NCBI GenBank assembly: GCA_036785705.1
Contig: JAWUZG010000157.1
Coordinates: forward strand, 682,001-746,000
Length of the DNA: 64,000 nucleotides
Direction: 5' to 3'
DNA from: Acanthornis magna
Lineage: Eukaryota; Chordata; Aves; Passeriformes; Acanthizidae
Shown: one piece after another, positions 1 to 13,611 of the stretch
Layout: the number at the start of each line of letters is the position of its first letter
How positions within the stretch are numbered: the stretch's first letter is position 1
The notes under the pieces: model-generated
Seen by the model: only the letters and a program-made list of their open reading frames with translations
What the model was told of the DNA's origin: nothing
The model's database searches: none
Position numbers and translations under genes: made by a program

Positions 1-3000
1 TATCCATAGGTACTTCCAAGTCATAATTAGTTCTGTTCTCTTCAGAAAATAAAAACCCTGAGTTTATACTGAGGCACCACCCTCTAAAAGGGGCTGGTGA
101 AATGTAAATTTCTGCTACTGTTGCTTTATATGCGCCTAAACCACTGCAGCCGATTGTGTTCAGTGAATGACACAGTTCTCACCATCCAATTAAGTCAAAG
201 TGATCTGCTGACAATTAATGAAGTTGATTATTTCTTGTATGGGGATAGAGCTGAGCTTGCATATTTCTTTGCAATGGGTGCATCTCTTGAAAATGAGAAA
301 CGGGTATAGTGGTTTTGTTACATTATTCATGTGTCCAGACCTATGTTCATGCCTAACCAAAGCTTTAGTTTTGTAGAAGGTAAAAACGCAAGTCATCCCT
401 AGAAGTGTTTCACACAGTCTCTTGAACAGCCAGGAAATAAACTGAGAGCTCTGAGATAATAGAGAGGCCAGATGCATAAATCATCAGTGAATGTCACTCA
501 CATTCCAGGCACTAGGCTGTGGTAGTGGAAAGCTCAATTTACATGTAATATATTACAATATTTTCAGAGTTTTCCTTTCTCCAAAAAAAAAAAAGTCACT
601 GCTGTCTATGCATAGCATTTTATAGTTTTAATATATTGTGGTTTCATTCTTTTGTTTGCAGTTCTGCTTCATAATGCCCTGGTACACATTCATATAAGGC
701 CAAGATTCCATTACTGGAAAATTTTTACTTTGTTAGGGTTTTTTCCAAGAACTTAAATAAATCTTCTAATTTAGAACACCTAATCAGAATGAAAGAAATA
801 AAAGATGTTTAGAAGTTTCTGAGAAACTCTTGATTCCTGGCCTACTCCCTCTTTCTTATTTTTTTAATTTTTCAGGGATTTGTAGGATCTGGTAACTGTC
901 AGTCAGAAAGTGAGGTACTTTTTAAAAAAATCTCTCCTTCTGTAACTGATGACTGCTGTATGAGGGATTATTACTCGGGTGCTGTTCAGTGAGTGAATAT
1001 CTGCCTTGTCCAAGAGGAAGTTGTTTGAGGAGGAGATTTTTGAAGGCTGCTTTATCTTGTTTCTCAGTGATTACTGGGGAATATAAAATGGTCTTTCCTT
1101 CTCTTCTGGATGTTTCTTCTGTTCAAGTTGAGGTACTGAGATATGTGAACTGTGCTTTGAACTACTGCGTAGATGTTCTTAAAGAAGTGCTTTTGGGGGT
1201 TTTAGAACCTTCTGCATACACTTACGGTAAGGTGGTTAATTCGTAGGACAGTCTTTGCTTAAAGCTGTTAGAACTAAGTGAATAGCTAATAACGTCAATA
1301 TTGTAATCAGCTTGGAGGGGAGAGGGGGTTAGTGGGGTTTGGGGGGCAGTGAGATTGATTGATTGATTGATTGATTGTTTGATTTCACAAGATGCAACTA
1401 CTGATAAAATGCCCTTCTGGCACATGAAGGTTGTCTTCTCTTTAACCACCAGTTATCAAATAAGTAGCTCTATTGGCTCCAGTGATAATAGATCCCTTCA
1501 TAAACAAGTGGAAAGTCAAAGAATCATTCCATTTGCTTCACTTAGATCCCTGTCATAGAATGTGAGGTTTCTGTTTCCCTGTTGACTGTAGGCTTGGACT
1601 ATCAGACTAGTCCAAGTTTCTGGTTTCTAAAGGCCTGAGTTCTTCTAGATGCAAAATGGGAGCAAACTAATATGTCTTCGCAATCTTCCAATGGAGAAAA
1701 ACTAATTAGGTTCTCATTTCTGTCAGTAATCAAAGTTTGTCAAGAAGTTTGAGGAGAAAAACATGAACTGATCTTCTGTTTGGGTTTGCTCAAGTCCAAA
1801 CAGATGGAAGGCAATTTTTTCTAGAATTGCTGGAGTTAGGGCTAAACAGCACAAAGAAATACCTCTGACAAAAATTGGCAGCTGTATGAATTAGATGCTC
1901 ACAGCTCTCACTGAAATGCATTTCCAGTGGAGGGCCGAGTCTTGTTCCCCAGGGAGCTGCTAGCAGTCCCTAAGCAGGTTTTAACTATGAACAGGTTCTA
2001 TGGGAAAAGACTGGAGCAAAACCAAAACACTGCTGACTTGCGGTCCTGAATTTAAGAGTGAAAATGATGACCCAGAATACTGCTCACAGCGGGCTGTCCC
2101 AGCATATCCCAGCATCTTTTGTTCTCTCTTTGATATGCCAGTCTTCCATTTAGCTGTCACTCCTACAGTTAACTATCTTAACAAACTCTGCTTGAGGCTA
2201 ACCTTTAAGTCTGTTCAGGAGCTTTAGGTAATAAGTGAAAAGCTTTCCCACTTTCCTCTCTGTGAAAGCAGCACTGAGTGAAGAGATAGGACTTCAGCAG
2301 CTCTAAACAGCTCATGACCTGGCACTTGAAAACGTTTTTCCTTCTTTTACTTTGTAATAATTGAGTAAAGTTGACTTTAGGCAGAATGTTGAAACAGCTG
2401 GAGTCACTGCATGATGCTGTGTTTGCCTGGCACTGAGCTGGCTTGGGGAGGTGGTGGATGAGTTGGCCATACCCCACTGATGTACAGGTAGGATTGATTT
2501 TAATGATTTTAATGATGGGTTTGAGAGGCTGAGGTAATAAGTACAACGCATCTTTTCCCTTCTGGACATTATTAGACCTGCAAGATCGATTTTCTCTGAT
2601 AGAAGGCTAAATGACAGTGTCATAAATTACCTTCAAAAAGAAAACCAAGGTGGCAGTCCATGTCAAGACAGGTTCTGCACTGCTGTTACCTCATGGATGG
2701 CCATCTTTGCTGTCTTTTTAGCTATTAGAGCCTGGATATATCTCAATCTATTAAATCCACAAAAAAAGAATGCTTTTAGATGTGGACATAATAGACTGAC
2801 AGACTTGATTTATATTTCTGTATGACCACTAACCAGTAAAAGAATTGTGTACATATGTGGGTGGGGGAAAAAAATATGGTCATAGAATTGAAATGAACAG
2901 AGAAGCTCTTCTGGTTTTAGTACATCATTATTTAACCATACCAGTTTGAATTCCTCCACAATGAAATGCTTAGATTCTTAAAAAAAAAAAAGTTTTTTTC

Positions 3001-4681
3001 ATTTCTCCCTGTTGGTGTTTTCCACCTTTATCTTTTGGGTGGATATGAAAAGCACTCATGTCACATATTTATAAATTCTAAAAAGTACATTGTTCTCTGT
3101 TTGATAGGATTTTCTGTAGCATGTCTCTAAACTATTTTGATTTATTTTACATAATAAAAAGGGAAAGGATAAAAAGTTCTGTTCTGTTTACTTTTCTCGG
3201 TTTCATACTGCTTCCTGGAGATCACTTATTATTCTGTTTGGTACATGAAGTACCGAAGGGTAGGAGTTACAGCTCTGCCCCAAGGAACTTGTAATCTAAT
3301 TAAAGCATATGAAACTGCATTCTCAGATCTCAGTGGAGCTGTTCCACCTTTCTTGACTATGTATTTGTTTGCAGTCATCGGAGAACCCAAATAACAAATC
3401 AGAAGCTGTAGTGGATTTGATAATCAGTTACAGTTCTCCCCACAAACTACCATCACTGCTGTCAAAAGAATTTCTCCTCCTGTTGAAAAGTCTGGGTTTG
3501 GGGTCACAGGAGGTCATACTCTCAAAGAGGATCTGCATCCCATGAGATAACAGCAGCAGTAAAAGCTTGCATTCCTTCCTTTAGGACCCAATAAGGAACT
3601 AACAAAAATCTTACAGTCTGCCCAGAGAACTTGCAGCAAGTTGAGATTATAAATAACATTTTTACCAGAAGAGCATTGTTGAAAAATGGGTATTTTTGAT
3701 GGATAGAGTAGCTTATTTAGGATGCTTCTTAGCTGCTTGGATTATTTGTGGGGGAGGGTATCTGGCATACACAGAGTTGCCATGAGCCCCCATCTGCTGA
3801 TAGTTCTTGAATGGCTTTTTTTTCTTGAATGGCCTTGAAGTCCAGTTCTTTGTTGCACATTCTCACCAGTGCCCTGTGTAAAGGCATCCTAGAGCATGAC
3901 TTTTTTCTAGACATGGCAACAGTGAGGGGAATGACAATGACTGTGCAAAGAGAATTCAGGCATATCTATGTTAAATGCATAAACATTGATCTAATTCAAT
4001 TTTTTTACATACATACATACTGCTTATTGGAATTCATACTGCTCTGCTTAACTTCATCAGTCTGCCAGAGTTTGAAACTGCAGCATCAAGTACTTAATGA
4101 ACAGATTCATGAGTAATCTCTAGAAAGTGCTTAGAGTTAAGGCCAAATCTGAGGAGCTTTGTACCTCTTATGACATTTTTCCCCCTTTGGCTTTCATATT
4201 ACAGAAGCCATATGAAATCAGCAAGGAGTCTTACATTCATTCTTTGAAGGTATTATAAAATACTGCAAAACAGTGTGCTTGCCTTTTTCTCAGGGTGTGT
4301 GATATTTATTTTCTTAGAAACATAAGAGTTGGATTTGGCATCTTTGCTCTATGCTGTAAATCATCATTGCTAGGTAAAGTGTTTAGCCTCTTACTAGTAC
4401 TACTCAAATCCCTGCTTCTCAAGGGAAAACGTAGAGAAGCTCTACAAATCTAATGGAATAGAATCAAATCAGGAGATTCAGGGAGCATAAATCAAATAAC
4501 ATTCTCTTAGTATGCAAATAACAATCTTATTGACTTACTCTCAGTAAGCATCACAATCCTGAAAATAGGACTTCTGATGAAATGATACTTTGCATTTTCC
4601 CTTTCTTCCTTCTCATGTTTCCCCCTAGCAGATATTGTTTGAAGTTCTGCTAACGTACTGCCTCTGTTTCATATTTTGCAG
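1..4681. other. AT-rich non-coding DNA, probably intron upstream of the CDH2-like exons
   Basis: No exon, RNA gene or repeat family was recognised here. The short open frames have no recognisable domain. The stretch ends in a polypyrimidine tract and AG at 4680-4681, which is the acceptor of the cadherin exon that follows, so it is best read as its upstream intron. The preceding CDH2 exon, with its acidic run before the catenin-binding tail, was looked for and not seen. Confidence 0.6.
1353..1377. repeat. GATT tetranucleotide microsatellite
   Basis: About six tandem GATT units lie in the AT-rich intron-like DNA. It is a simple sequence repeat with no evident function. Confidence 0.9.
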
Positions 4682-4846
4682 GAGTGTGACTCGAGCCAGC
4701 TCCAGCAGCCTGACACTGTGGAACCAGATGTCATCAAACCTGTTGGAATCAGACGTCTTGATGAAGGGCCAATCCGTGCAGAACCTCAGGATCCAGTCAG
4801 ATCAGCTGCTCCTCATCCTGGGGACATTGGGGACTTCATTAATGAG

Positions 4847-7800
4847 GTCGAGGAGTGAAGAGAGTTTCCTCCTAAGATCTGATAAGCTTTTGTATTTTGT
4901 TTATTCTACTTCGCATGAGTAGCTGTTATGTTAGAACATAATAACTTTTTAAAACTTCCTTAGACAATTAAAATTGTCTTGCTAGACAGAAGTAAATATA
5001 TTCTTTTAAAATGCAGACAAATTTAATTAACTCATTCAAACAGAAAGGGAAGATATATCAATTAACTTCTGTGCATTCGTATTAATTACATTCATGATAC
5101 ATTATCAGCTGCAACCACAATATCTCCAAGCAGGATTATGCAGTGGGCTCCAAGTAATAAACAGAATAACAAAATTGTAGTATAGCCTAAAATAATTTAT
5201 TAATTCACAGTAATTTAATAATGGAAGAAGTTCATTTTCATTCTCCTCGTACATTACCCTTTGAATCCAGATAATAGTGGAAATTCAGTACCTTCAATAA
5301 GACGGAAAGAATTCCATCAAATGCGATTAGTGAGCAGGGCAGCTAATTTAAATGTTATGTAAGTGCTTTTAATACTTGTCTTGTCATAGAGCTTTCAGAG
5401 ATTTTGCATTATCTTTGATTCTTCAATCTAATACATGTAATTGAGATTCAGACTATACCAGAGTACTCATAGCTCTGAAAGAAATGATCCTCATTATTTC
5501 TATCACTGGTTAGTCTTAAATCATTGGTGTTGTGGTACTTACAATAGAACATGTTGCTTGTGATTGCTGGTTACAGAAAAAAAAAAAGCTAACCCAGAAT
5601 TTACTACAGTTTCTGCTTTATTCTGTACATGAATTGTAGTCGTTAATTATTTTCTCTGATTTTTTCATATCTTCCTTCTCAGCTAGAGCCGGACACATAT
5701 TGCAGAGTATTGCAGAACCGTTTCTGCAAACGTGTTTATTCTTGTTTGCCTTGGAGAAAAGTCAGGCTAATATACTAAAGTCTTTTGTGTTAGAAAGCTG
5801 CAGAAAATTGAATTTGTCCCTTTTAAGGTGTACAGCGATACAATTGTCAAAAAACTTAGAAGGGAATTGACTAGCAGGGAATGTACAAATATTCTTGTAA
5901 GATATATTTTAAGAGACTCCAGTTTTTTGCATGCCCTACACTTCTAAATATTACAGTTATAATTGGCTTCTGGAAAATAGTGAAGACATGGGACAATAAA
6001 AGGCCCACATTGTTGCCCAGGGCATTGTACACACAAGAACTTCCTTGTGTGTCCGTTCAGTAAGAGATTCCCATCCTGTTCTCACACAGCTGTGACCAGA
6101 CAGTGCCCACCTGGCAGGCAGTTGTGAAGAACACGGGTTTTTCTTGTTCTCAGAGCAGCTGAGAAGCTCTGCTCTGGAGCAAAGGCAAGGAATGGGGGTG
6201 ATTCTGCTGGAAAGCCAGAAAGGGCCCAGAGGGTTCCGGCCTCCTACAATTTTTAAATGACTTAGCAAGCTGTTCTTGCAATATTATTTTTCAGTAGGTT
6301 GTCGCTCTTGAAGATGATAGCATCAATGTGAACACATGGAGCTGAAGAAACAGCACTTGCTGTCATGATTTAACCCAGTGTGTTCATACTGCAGTACACA
6401 TGAACATGGAGTCGTTTTCTTCCTGCTGTCTATTGTATTATATCAGTACCTCCCTTTATGCTTCCCCATGCCATCCACCAAAAAAGAAAGCTTCTCCCAG
6501 CTATTCATATACAGTAAAATTATGTCATTAATGTCATTGATTAGGATAATAGATGGAAATATATATGAAGTTAAAGAAAACATGGCAATTTTCCTATTCA
6601 TACACAGTAAAATAATGTCATTAATGTCATTGATTAGGATAATATATGGAAATATATATGAAGTTAAAGAAAACATGGCAATTTTCCTGTCTGCAAGTTA
6701 GCTCAGCATTAATTATATCCTCTGATTGAAAGGAACTTTGTGAGGTAATTTCTGTCTTTTAAGCGTTACATATTTAGCTTCTCTTCTTCATCTCTTCTTT
6801 TTTTCTTAGGATTTCACAGCAAGGTACTATTTTACTGTGGGGCATTCCACCTAACCCTCTCTCTAGCAAATCGTAGCTACTCAAAGATTTCCATGTTCTG
6901 TCTATTTTCCCAGAAGTCTGAGCAAAATGGACATTTTATTTCTCTGAAATAGCATCATCTTAATTTGTGTTTTATACAAAAAAATTTCCCATGGCAAATG
7001 TGATTCTAAAATGCCTCTGGGGTGGGGGGAGGGGAATGAGTTTTTCATAGTAGTATTCACTGTTTCAGTTAAATTTCAAAATTATCAGTGTCTGGAGCAG
7101 AAACTTTCAGGCTGCACAGGTTTTCAGACTCTCCAGAAAATTGCACCTGCAGTCCTGATACGATTAAACCCAAGCAATTTGGTAAGTTTCTCTCAGTTTT
7201 ACTTGAGGTAAATTGAAGAAATATCTTGAGTAAAGCCTGTACTAGACGTTTCTTAAGGCAGTTCCTACAGAAGATAAGCTGAGCTGTGGAAACAACATAG
7301 CAAGATAAGAAAGAGCAAAGTCCTTATCTCTCTGCATCCAGTTTCAGTATTATTAGACACAATTCTTCCCTTGGGCATCTCTAACCCAAACCACCCACAA
7401 AACTAGCCCAGTCACTAGCTGAGCAGGGAGAGGCTGCCTTGGAATTGTCAGGACTTGGGTAGCAAAGTCTGCATTACCCCCTTGGTTCGAAAAGATTCAA
7501 CACTTTTGGAGATCAGCCTGATCTTTTGGAGGACTTGACCCTATTCCAGGAGATGCTAGTCAGAATGATCTTTTGGGATGCTGGTCCACATGTGGGAATT
7601 AATTTAGTCTGTTGAATTCTCACCAGCACCTCAGACACACAGACAGCATTGTTTGGATTAGCTTCTGAATTACTCCAGCTTTTGACAAAAAAAGAACTAT
7701 AGGTCATTGATTTCGGGTACTGGAGGGTTTAGCTCCTATTGCCAAGGAAGTGTGGGGGTTTTCTTTCTTCGTGTTTTCATTACAGAGTCATAGAAACAAA

Positions 7801-10800
7801 AGAAAAAGGCCTAGTGGGTCATTTAGGGTTTTTTCCTTTTAGCAGTGCTCTCTTTCTTCTGGTGTATTATTCTCGATCTGTCATCCCTTGTATTAAATCT
7901 ACTTAATGAGACATACCTAAGAGTGTTCTGTAGTGTTCTAGTGTCTTCTCAGTAGAAAAGTTAGAATTATGATAAAAAGTCATGCATTTTTATAACACAA
8001 AATTGAGATAACATGTACAAAGCTAGAACTGTGTAAAAGGGGAAGGTTCCAGAGGTGCCTGATAGTCAAAATATGTTTTGCAGGCATAAGCTAAATGACC
8101 TCAGGGACTTTCTTGTTTTGTCTGTTTCAATGGATAGATAGATCTCTAATTTAAGAGGGGAAGGGAAAAACCTCCTTTTCTTCCAGTCCAGTGTACAAAC
8201 AAGTCAGTGAAATAAGTCATGTGTTATTAAGAATCCTCTGAAGACCTCGTTTTCCATTTTGAGCCTTTTAAAGCCTCAATTTAGAGGAGTGTGGAGCATA
8301 ATTAACACATAGAATAGTCAGGATTTGCAGAACAGTGTAAATTAGACCTGTTTGAAGTAGCTTTGTTAATCCTGTTTTCAAGACCCACCTATATTGTCCC
8401 TAGAAATCTCAAGCAAGTTACATTGTGGTGGAGAGTTTGTGGCTAAGAATATATTTCTAATCAATAGAGGACACAGCCTGAGGTAGAGTAAATTTAAATT
8501 GCAAACTAAAGGTCTCATTCCGTGGGGACATGGAGGACCCTCAATTCATTCTACACAAATGGTTATTGGTACAGTGCATCTCCATGCAGAATGGAGTCCC
8601 TCGATGGTTTCTGTTTTCTCTTGTCAAGTCAAAAAATGGTTCCAGATACAAACCTTTTTTTTTCTTTCCCTGAAGGTCTCTGTTCTTCCTTTCCTTCTTA
8701 TCAAAAGTCTGCTGAATCTGATTAAGTGGTAGGATTAATGAAAATGGAAGCATTAGATTTTGTCATGTTCCATGTTAGTTGAAGATTTGAGGGGTTTGCT
8801 TTAATTTGAGAGAAATGGAGAACGCTACCTCTATTAAGGCAAGTATAACTTAAGGTTACTCTTGTTCCTCAGTCAAGCCACTGTAGTTTCTCCAGTTCTG
8901 CCCTTTATCTCCTCCTTAGTGAAAGCTCTACTGCTTTATATATATAAAAGAGGAAAAGGAAAAAAGTGAGTCTGTCCAAGGTCGCGAGCTGGCCTTTCTA
9001 TTGCCATGGCTCTTCTGTGACTGCTTGTTGTGCACTCTAGCACATGCAAGGAAATGTGACAATTCCCTGTCCCAGCAGGTTCCCCTGCTCCTGAGGATGT
9101 GCCCCCGGAAATTCTGTTGTTGAACAAGCTTCTCACTCTAATAAAAACTTTGGCTTTTCAGATCAGGAAACTGTAAACCAAGTAACTGTAACAACTCTGC
9201 TGCTCTGAGGTTCTTGAACACATCTGGCAAAAACTGAGATCTCTTTTCAGAAGCGACTGACAACACCTTGGCAGCAAACTCAGTAGAAGCCACTCCTGGC
9301 AGCCATTTGTTGCTTTTTCAGTTGTGCTTTACAGCAGGCTGTGTATCCACACCGCCTCCACCCACTGAAAGGGACAGCATAATAAACAGAAAAGGTGGCA
9401 ATGCTGAAACCAAAGGGAGCTTCATCAGCTGCTGTCGCTGCCAGGGCTGTCTGATTTGCTGTAGAACCCAACAGCAAAGCGCCGCAGTACACTCGGTGTG
9501 CTCAAAGAGTTGGCTTAGCAGAGGGAAAGAGAAAAAATCGTATTTCTTTCTCGTTTTAGTATGTAACTTGCAACACAAATACAGCAGAAATCTTGGTTGT
9601 CATTTGAAGAGTGAGACACGAAGTTCAGTCATTACACTGTGAACCAGAAGATAGGTGCAAATGTCAGTGTAACTTGTGCTGCGCGGTTGAATCAATACCT
9701 CCAAAACAGGACCCGTAGCAACGTTCTCTGAATGAAGTGGATTACACCGCCAGCACAGCCTTTGAAAAAGTGAATTTGTTAGTGAGATGCTATCTTGTAA
9801 GTCAGTAACTCAAAACCAGTTTCCTTTTCTTAAATGCTATCATGATAGCAGCAGCAAATTGAAAAAAATTACAACTTCCTCTTTGGAAAAACAGATAGAA
9901 AGAGGCTGCCTTCTGCCTTGTGATGGATGACTGATAGGTATCAGAATTTCTGCAGTGATGTAGGAAAATGTTTTGTTCACTGTTTTTTTTTTAAATAAAT
10001 TGGAATCCCATGGTTGGCTGGCTCTTTGTAGGCAGAACTGCAGGGAAATAACATTTCTTCTCCAAGCTGACTTTCTAAATTACTTTCACACGTGGATACC
10101 TGGCATTCATGCCTCAGCACTCCTTAACCTCAGCTGGTATTTATTCTCCTTCCCTGTCCCCTGTGTTCCAAACACATGGGTGTCTGTCACCCCGAGCAGG
10201 CTTAAGGAAAGATTTAAATCCCATAAGGCCAGTTACTGCCTCGGAAGGAAAGTTGCCTTTGTGCCTCAGCAGCAGAAAGTAAGAGAAAGCCTTGGAACTG
10301 TTTCCCCCTTGGAAGGTGGAGAAGGGGAGTCTTCCAACACTTGCTATTGCCTTTTCAAAATCTCTCATCATTTGTGCTTATTATGGCCATCAGGTTAGAA
10401 AATTCCAGAGAGAGATAACAAGCATCACCAATTATTATCTCATAATTCAAAATTGCCCTTTTAACGCAGGCTGTTAATAACCTGCTTGATGTTGTTGTAC
10501 CACATGAAATGATCATTTCAAGGCCAACTTTTGTTCTTTATTAGAGGTCATTAGCTTGATCAATATGCTGGGCTTTTCCACCACTGATTTGGAAATTATT
10601 TTAGGTATATTTTGCACAATCCTGAATTGTTTTAGATAGGTAATAAAGAACCAGGATTCACTTCTACCTTGTCAATGTCATACGTTTTCGTTAATGGGTT
10701 TAGTATGTATATACTCCATAGTACATATTTGTAGGAGAAAAATCAGCATCTTGTTCCATTTTGTGATACTTGGACTAAACACAACTAAGAATAAAATGTA

Positions 10801-12094
10801 CTTTCCTAAATCCAGAATCTGTTAAATATTTTGAAGGAGCACACTCACTCCTTCAAATAAGTGGGAGTATAATAAAGCCATTCTTTAAGTAAATAAACAC
10901 TAAAAATTAAAAGTAAAACCAGCACAAATAGAACTGGTAAAAGTTAATAGTCAGCAATTTAAAATCTTAGCACAGCCTTATAGAATTCTGGAAGATACAT
11001 TATCCCTTGTCAGTGGCTGCCAGAGTAGATCCTATTCAAAGCAGAAGATCTTGAAAAAGCATTGCTAATCCCATGGAAGAAACTGTGAGGTTGAAAAAAA
11101 TACAAATTATAAGAGGGCTTTTTGACTTCAGGCTTCAGCCTTTTATATTCAGCTTGTAAATCTTCCCCAGATAAGCACAGAAAAATTGTCTCATTCTAAA
11201 ATAAGTTATTCATGCAACTGTTTAGGTTTGGACTTATGTAGGAAAACAGGGAATGAAGAGGCTTTTCTCTGGAAGAAGTGTGGTTCTTTCCTGGCTTTTC
11301 CTCTCCAATTTCCCAGCATTTCCTCCAATTCAATTTGTGTTGGTTTTAATTTGGGCTATTCAGCTCCACAGACTGAAAATCTAAAACTGCTGAAGACCCA
11401 CTATTCGTGTGTTGATAACTTCAGTACTTTGAAATGAGGAAACAAAAACAGTCATCATCTTGTATTCAGCTTTGATGTCACTGTGTGTTTTTTCTGAAGA
11501 GCAGGTGGATCTCGTGGGTGGCTGTGGCAAAACATAAAAGGCTTAAGACAACACACCATAATATTTTTCTCACAGCAGCCTACAGAGGTACATGAGCTTG
11601 CAGGACTAACTAAATATAGATTTTGGCACATACAGATGGACTGCAGGCCAGAAAAGTCAGGGGATATGCTGTTGGCCTTGTGAGATGACTGTTAAAGCGA
11701 ATCTTTGCAAACATACCTATTTCTCCTTCCTCATTTGTCTGCGTAACCATTCCCACATTGCCCATGGCGCAGGTTGTGAGCTGTACATCTTTGAAACTGT
11801 TTATTTACTAGCTTTATTCTCAGTGCCATGACTCTATTTTAAGGTTTCCTTAGGGCTGTAAGTGTAGCTACATTTAAAATGTCCAGTGCTGTAATGCTGG
11901 AAACCTGGCCATTCTAAAAGGAGTTACAAAAATGTAAATCCTGAATGGTTTTTCACTGAATGGCAGAAGAGGAAGAACTTTGTTTTCTCAAGTGGGTGCT
12001 TGATAGATAACTGTGCTGCAAATATACCAGATATGCTTTTGTCTCGCTCTCAGGTACAGAACTTTATCTTCTTTTCTCCCTCTCCTTCTTGCAG
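4847..12094 (+). other. Intron between the two CDH2-like exons
   Basis: This is 7.2 kb of AT-rich DNA bounded by a GT donor after FINE and a TCTCCTTCTTGCAG acceptor. It holds one 93-bp tandem duplication and scattered homopolymer runs. No nested gene was recognised; the longer open frames, such as 9268-9642 and 9973-10398, have no domain or family signature. Confidence 0.6.
6502..6688. repeat. 93-bp tandem duplication, two copies
   Basis: Two adjacent copies, starting near 6503 and 6596, differ at only a few bases. The period is a multiple of three, which explains the open frames on both strands here without implying a gene. Confidence 0.9.
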
Positions 12095-12301
12095 GGACTT
12101 AAAGCAGCCGACAGTGACCCTACAGCCCCACCCCAGGACTCCCCCTTAGTCTTTAACTCTGAAGGAAGAGGCTCCACTGCAGGATCCTCGAGCTCTCTTA
12201 TCTCCTCAATTCGTGGTGGTGAGCAAGACTATGACTACTGAAATGACTGGGGCCCATGTGTCAAGAAACTTGTTGAGATGTACTGCGGAGGTGATGGCTG
12301 A

Positions 12302-13611
12302 ACTTCAAAGTGAGCTTTGGTTTTGGACAAGTACAAACATTTCAACTGATATTCCCCAAAAGCATCCAGAAGCTAGGCTTTAACTTTGTCGTCTCCTAGC
12401 ACAAGTGCTTGCTGAAGGCTTTGGCTTAGGCTGCAAACCAATTTGGGCTCCGTGGAATATCAGTGATCCAATGCTGTTTGGAAAAAAATACTGAGCTCAG
12501 TTACACTTGAATTTTACAGCACAGAAGCACTGGGATTTTATGTGCCTTTTTGTACCTTTTTCAGGTCGGAATTAGTTTTATGTTTAAGGCTTTAATGGTA
12601 CTGATTTTTGAAACGATGCATTAAAGAGACAAAATATGTTGGGGTGGGGAGGAGTAAGGTGAAACACAATATACTTCAACATGCTTTTGTTACATCGCAT
12701 TGCTTTTATTAAAATAAGGAGATGAAAAATAAACCAAAAAATCCTCATGGAACAATTTTATTATCTGGGAGAGAAGACCATGAGGTGGAACAGTGTACAT
12801 TACTTCTAGTTTTAGATGTTAGGGGACTTTTTTCACTAAAATTCTAAAACTTATGCAGCTGGCTGCAAATAAAGGGAGTTTTCATATCACCAGTTTGTAG
12901 CAGAATTGAATTTTTTTTTTCTTATGCTAGAATGTTAGACACATTTTGGTCTTAATCCATGCATACTTTTTGGTTTTGTTTGTTTTGTTTTGTTTTTTTT
13001 TAAATTTCTAGTATTTTTTTCCGACTTCACAGTAGAAAATGGTATGTGTACGTAATGTTTTATTGGCGTACTCTGTGGAGAAGTGCAGAAACTTCAGAAT
13101 TATTATTTGTATTATTTGGACTATGGATTCAGGTTTTTGCATGTTTATATATTTCGTTATGGATAAAATATTTACAAAACAGGTTGCAAACAAGTGACAT
13201 TGATTCAATTGTTGAACTGTAGTTAGAGTACTCAATTTTTTTTTTGTTTTGTTTTTTTTGGTTTTTTTTTGTTTTTTTTTTTTTTGTTTGGGGAGGGAGA
13301 AAAGTTCTTAGCACAAAAAAGTTTTACATAATTTGTACCAATAAAAGGGGGGAATGGGAGTTGGCCTGATACTGGTGGCACGAGAAAATATACAGTATGT
13401 TTTGGGGGTGGGGAGGGGAGGGGAGGAAGGAGCTTTCAAACTGGAGAGACTTCTGAGAACAGCTTTGCCTCTGTATTGTGTACTAGAATACAAAAGATAC
13501 ACCTCTGACCCCAACGTTCTGAATAAAATGCTAGTTTTGTATCTGGTGCTTGCTTTGGCATTTTTTCTTCTACCTGAGCAGCCCTGACTACAGTAAATAA
13601 AATGTACGCAA
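12302..13611 (+). other. CDH2-like 3'UTR with polyadenylation signals
   Basis: The sequence after the ancestral stop keeps the character of a cadherin-2 3'UTR: AT-rich, with long T runs. AATAAA hexamers occur at 13522-13527 and 13596-13601, likely polyadenylation signals of the parent gene. The T-rich tract at 13236-13285 is a homopolymer-type simple repeat. Retention of the UTR shows that the copy extends beyond the coding exons. Confidence 0.55.

Larger units (their letters stand above)
4682..12301 (+). pseudogene. CDH2: N-cadherin (CDH2) 3' end: last two coding exons of a decayed unprocessed copy
   Basis: Classical cadherins are adhesion receptors whose cytoplasmic tail binds p120 and beta-catenin. 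Exon 4682-4846 (55 codons) reads [12 protein letters not shown], then [16 protein letters not shown], which is diagnostic of CDH2 rather than CDH4. It has an AG acceptor and a GT donor (gtcgag). Exon 12095-12241 reads [13 protein letters not shown], then GGEQDYDY, followed by TGA at 12239-12241 where a leucine codon is expected. Homology continues in frame past this stop (NDWG to MYCGG) to the ancestral TGA at 12299-12301. Many normally invariant residues of the beta-catenin-binding segment differ, for example PPQDS for PPYDS. Introns are present, so this is not a retrocopy. The truncation removes about 20 residues. It could also be a fast-evolving functional paralogue, but relaxed constraint is more likely. 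Confidence 0.85.

Noticed and set aside
6378..6701. 107-codon open frame
   Set aside because: Created by a 93-bp tandem duplication; peptide is low complexity and both strands are open.
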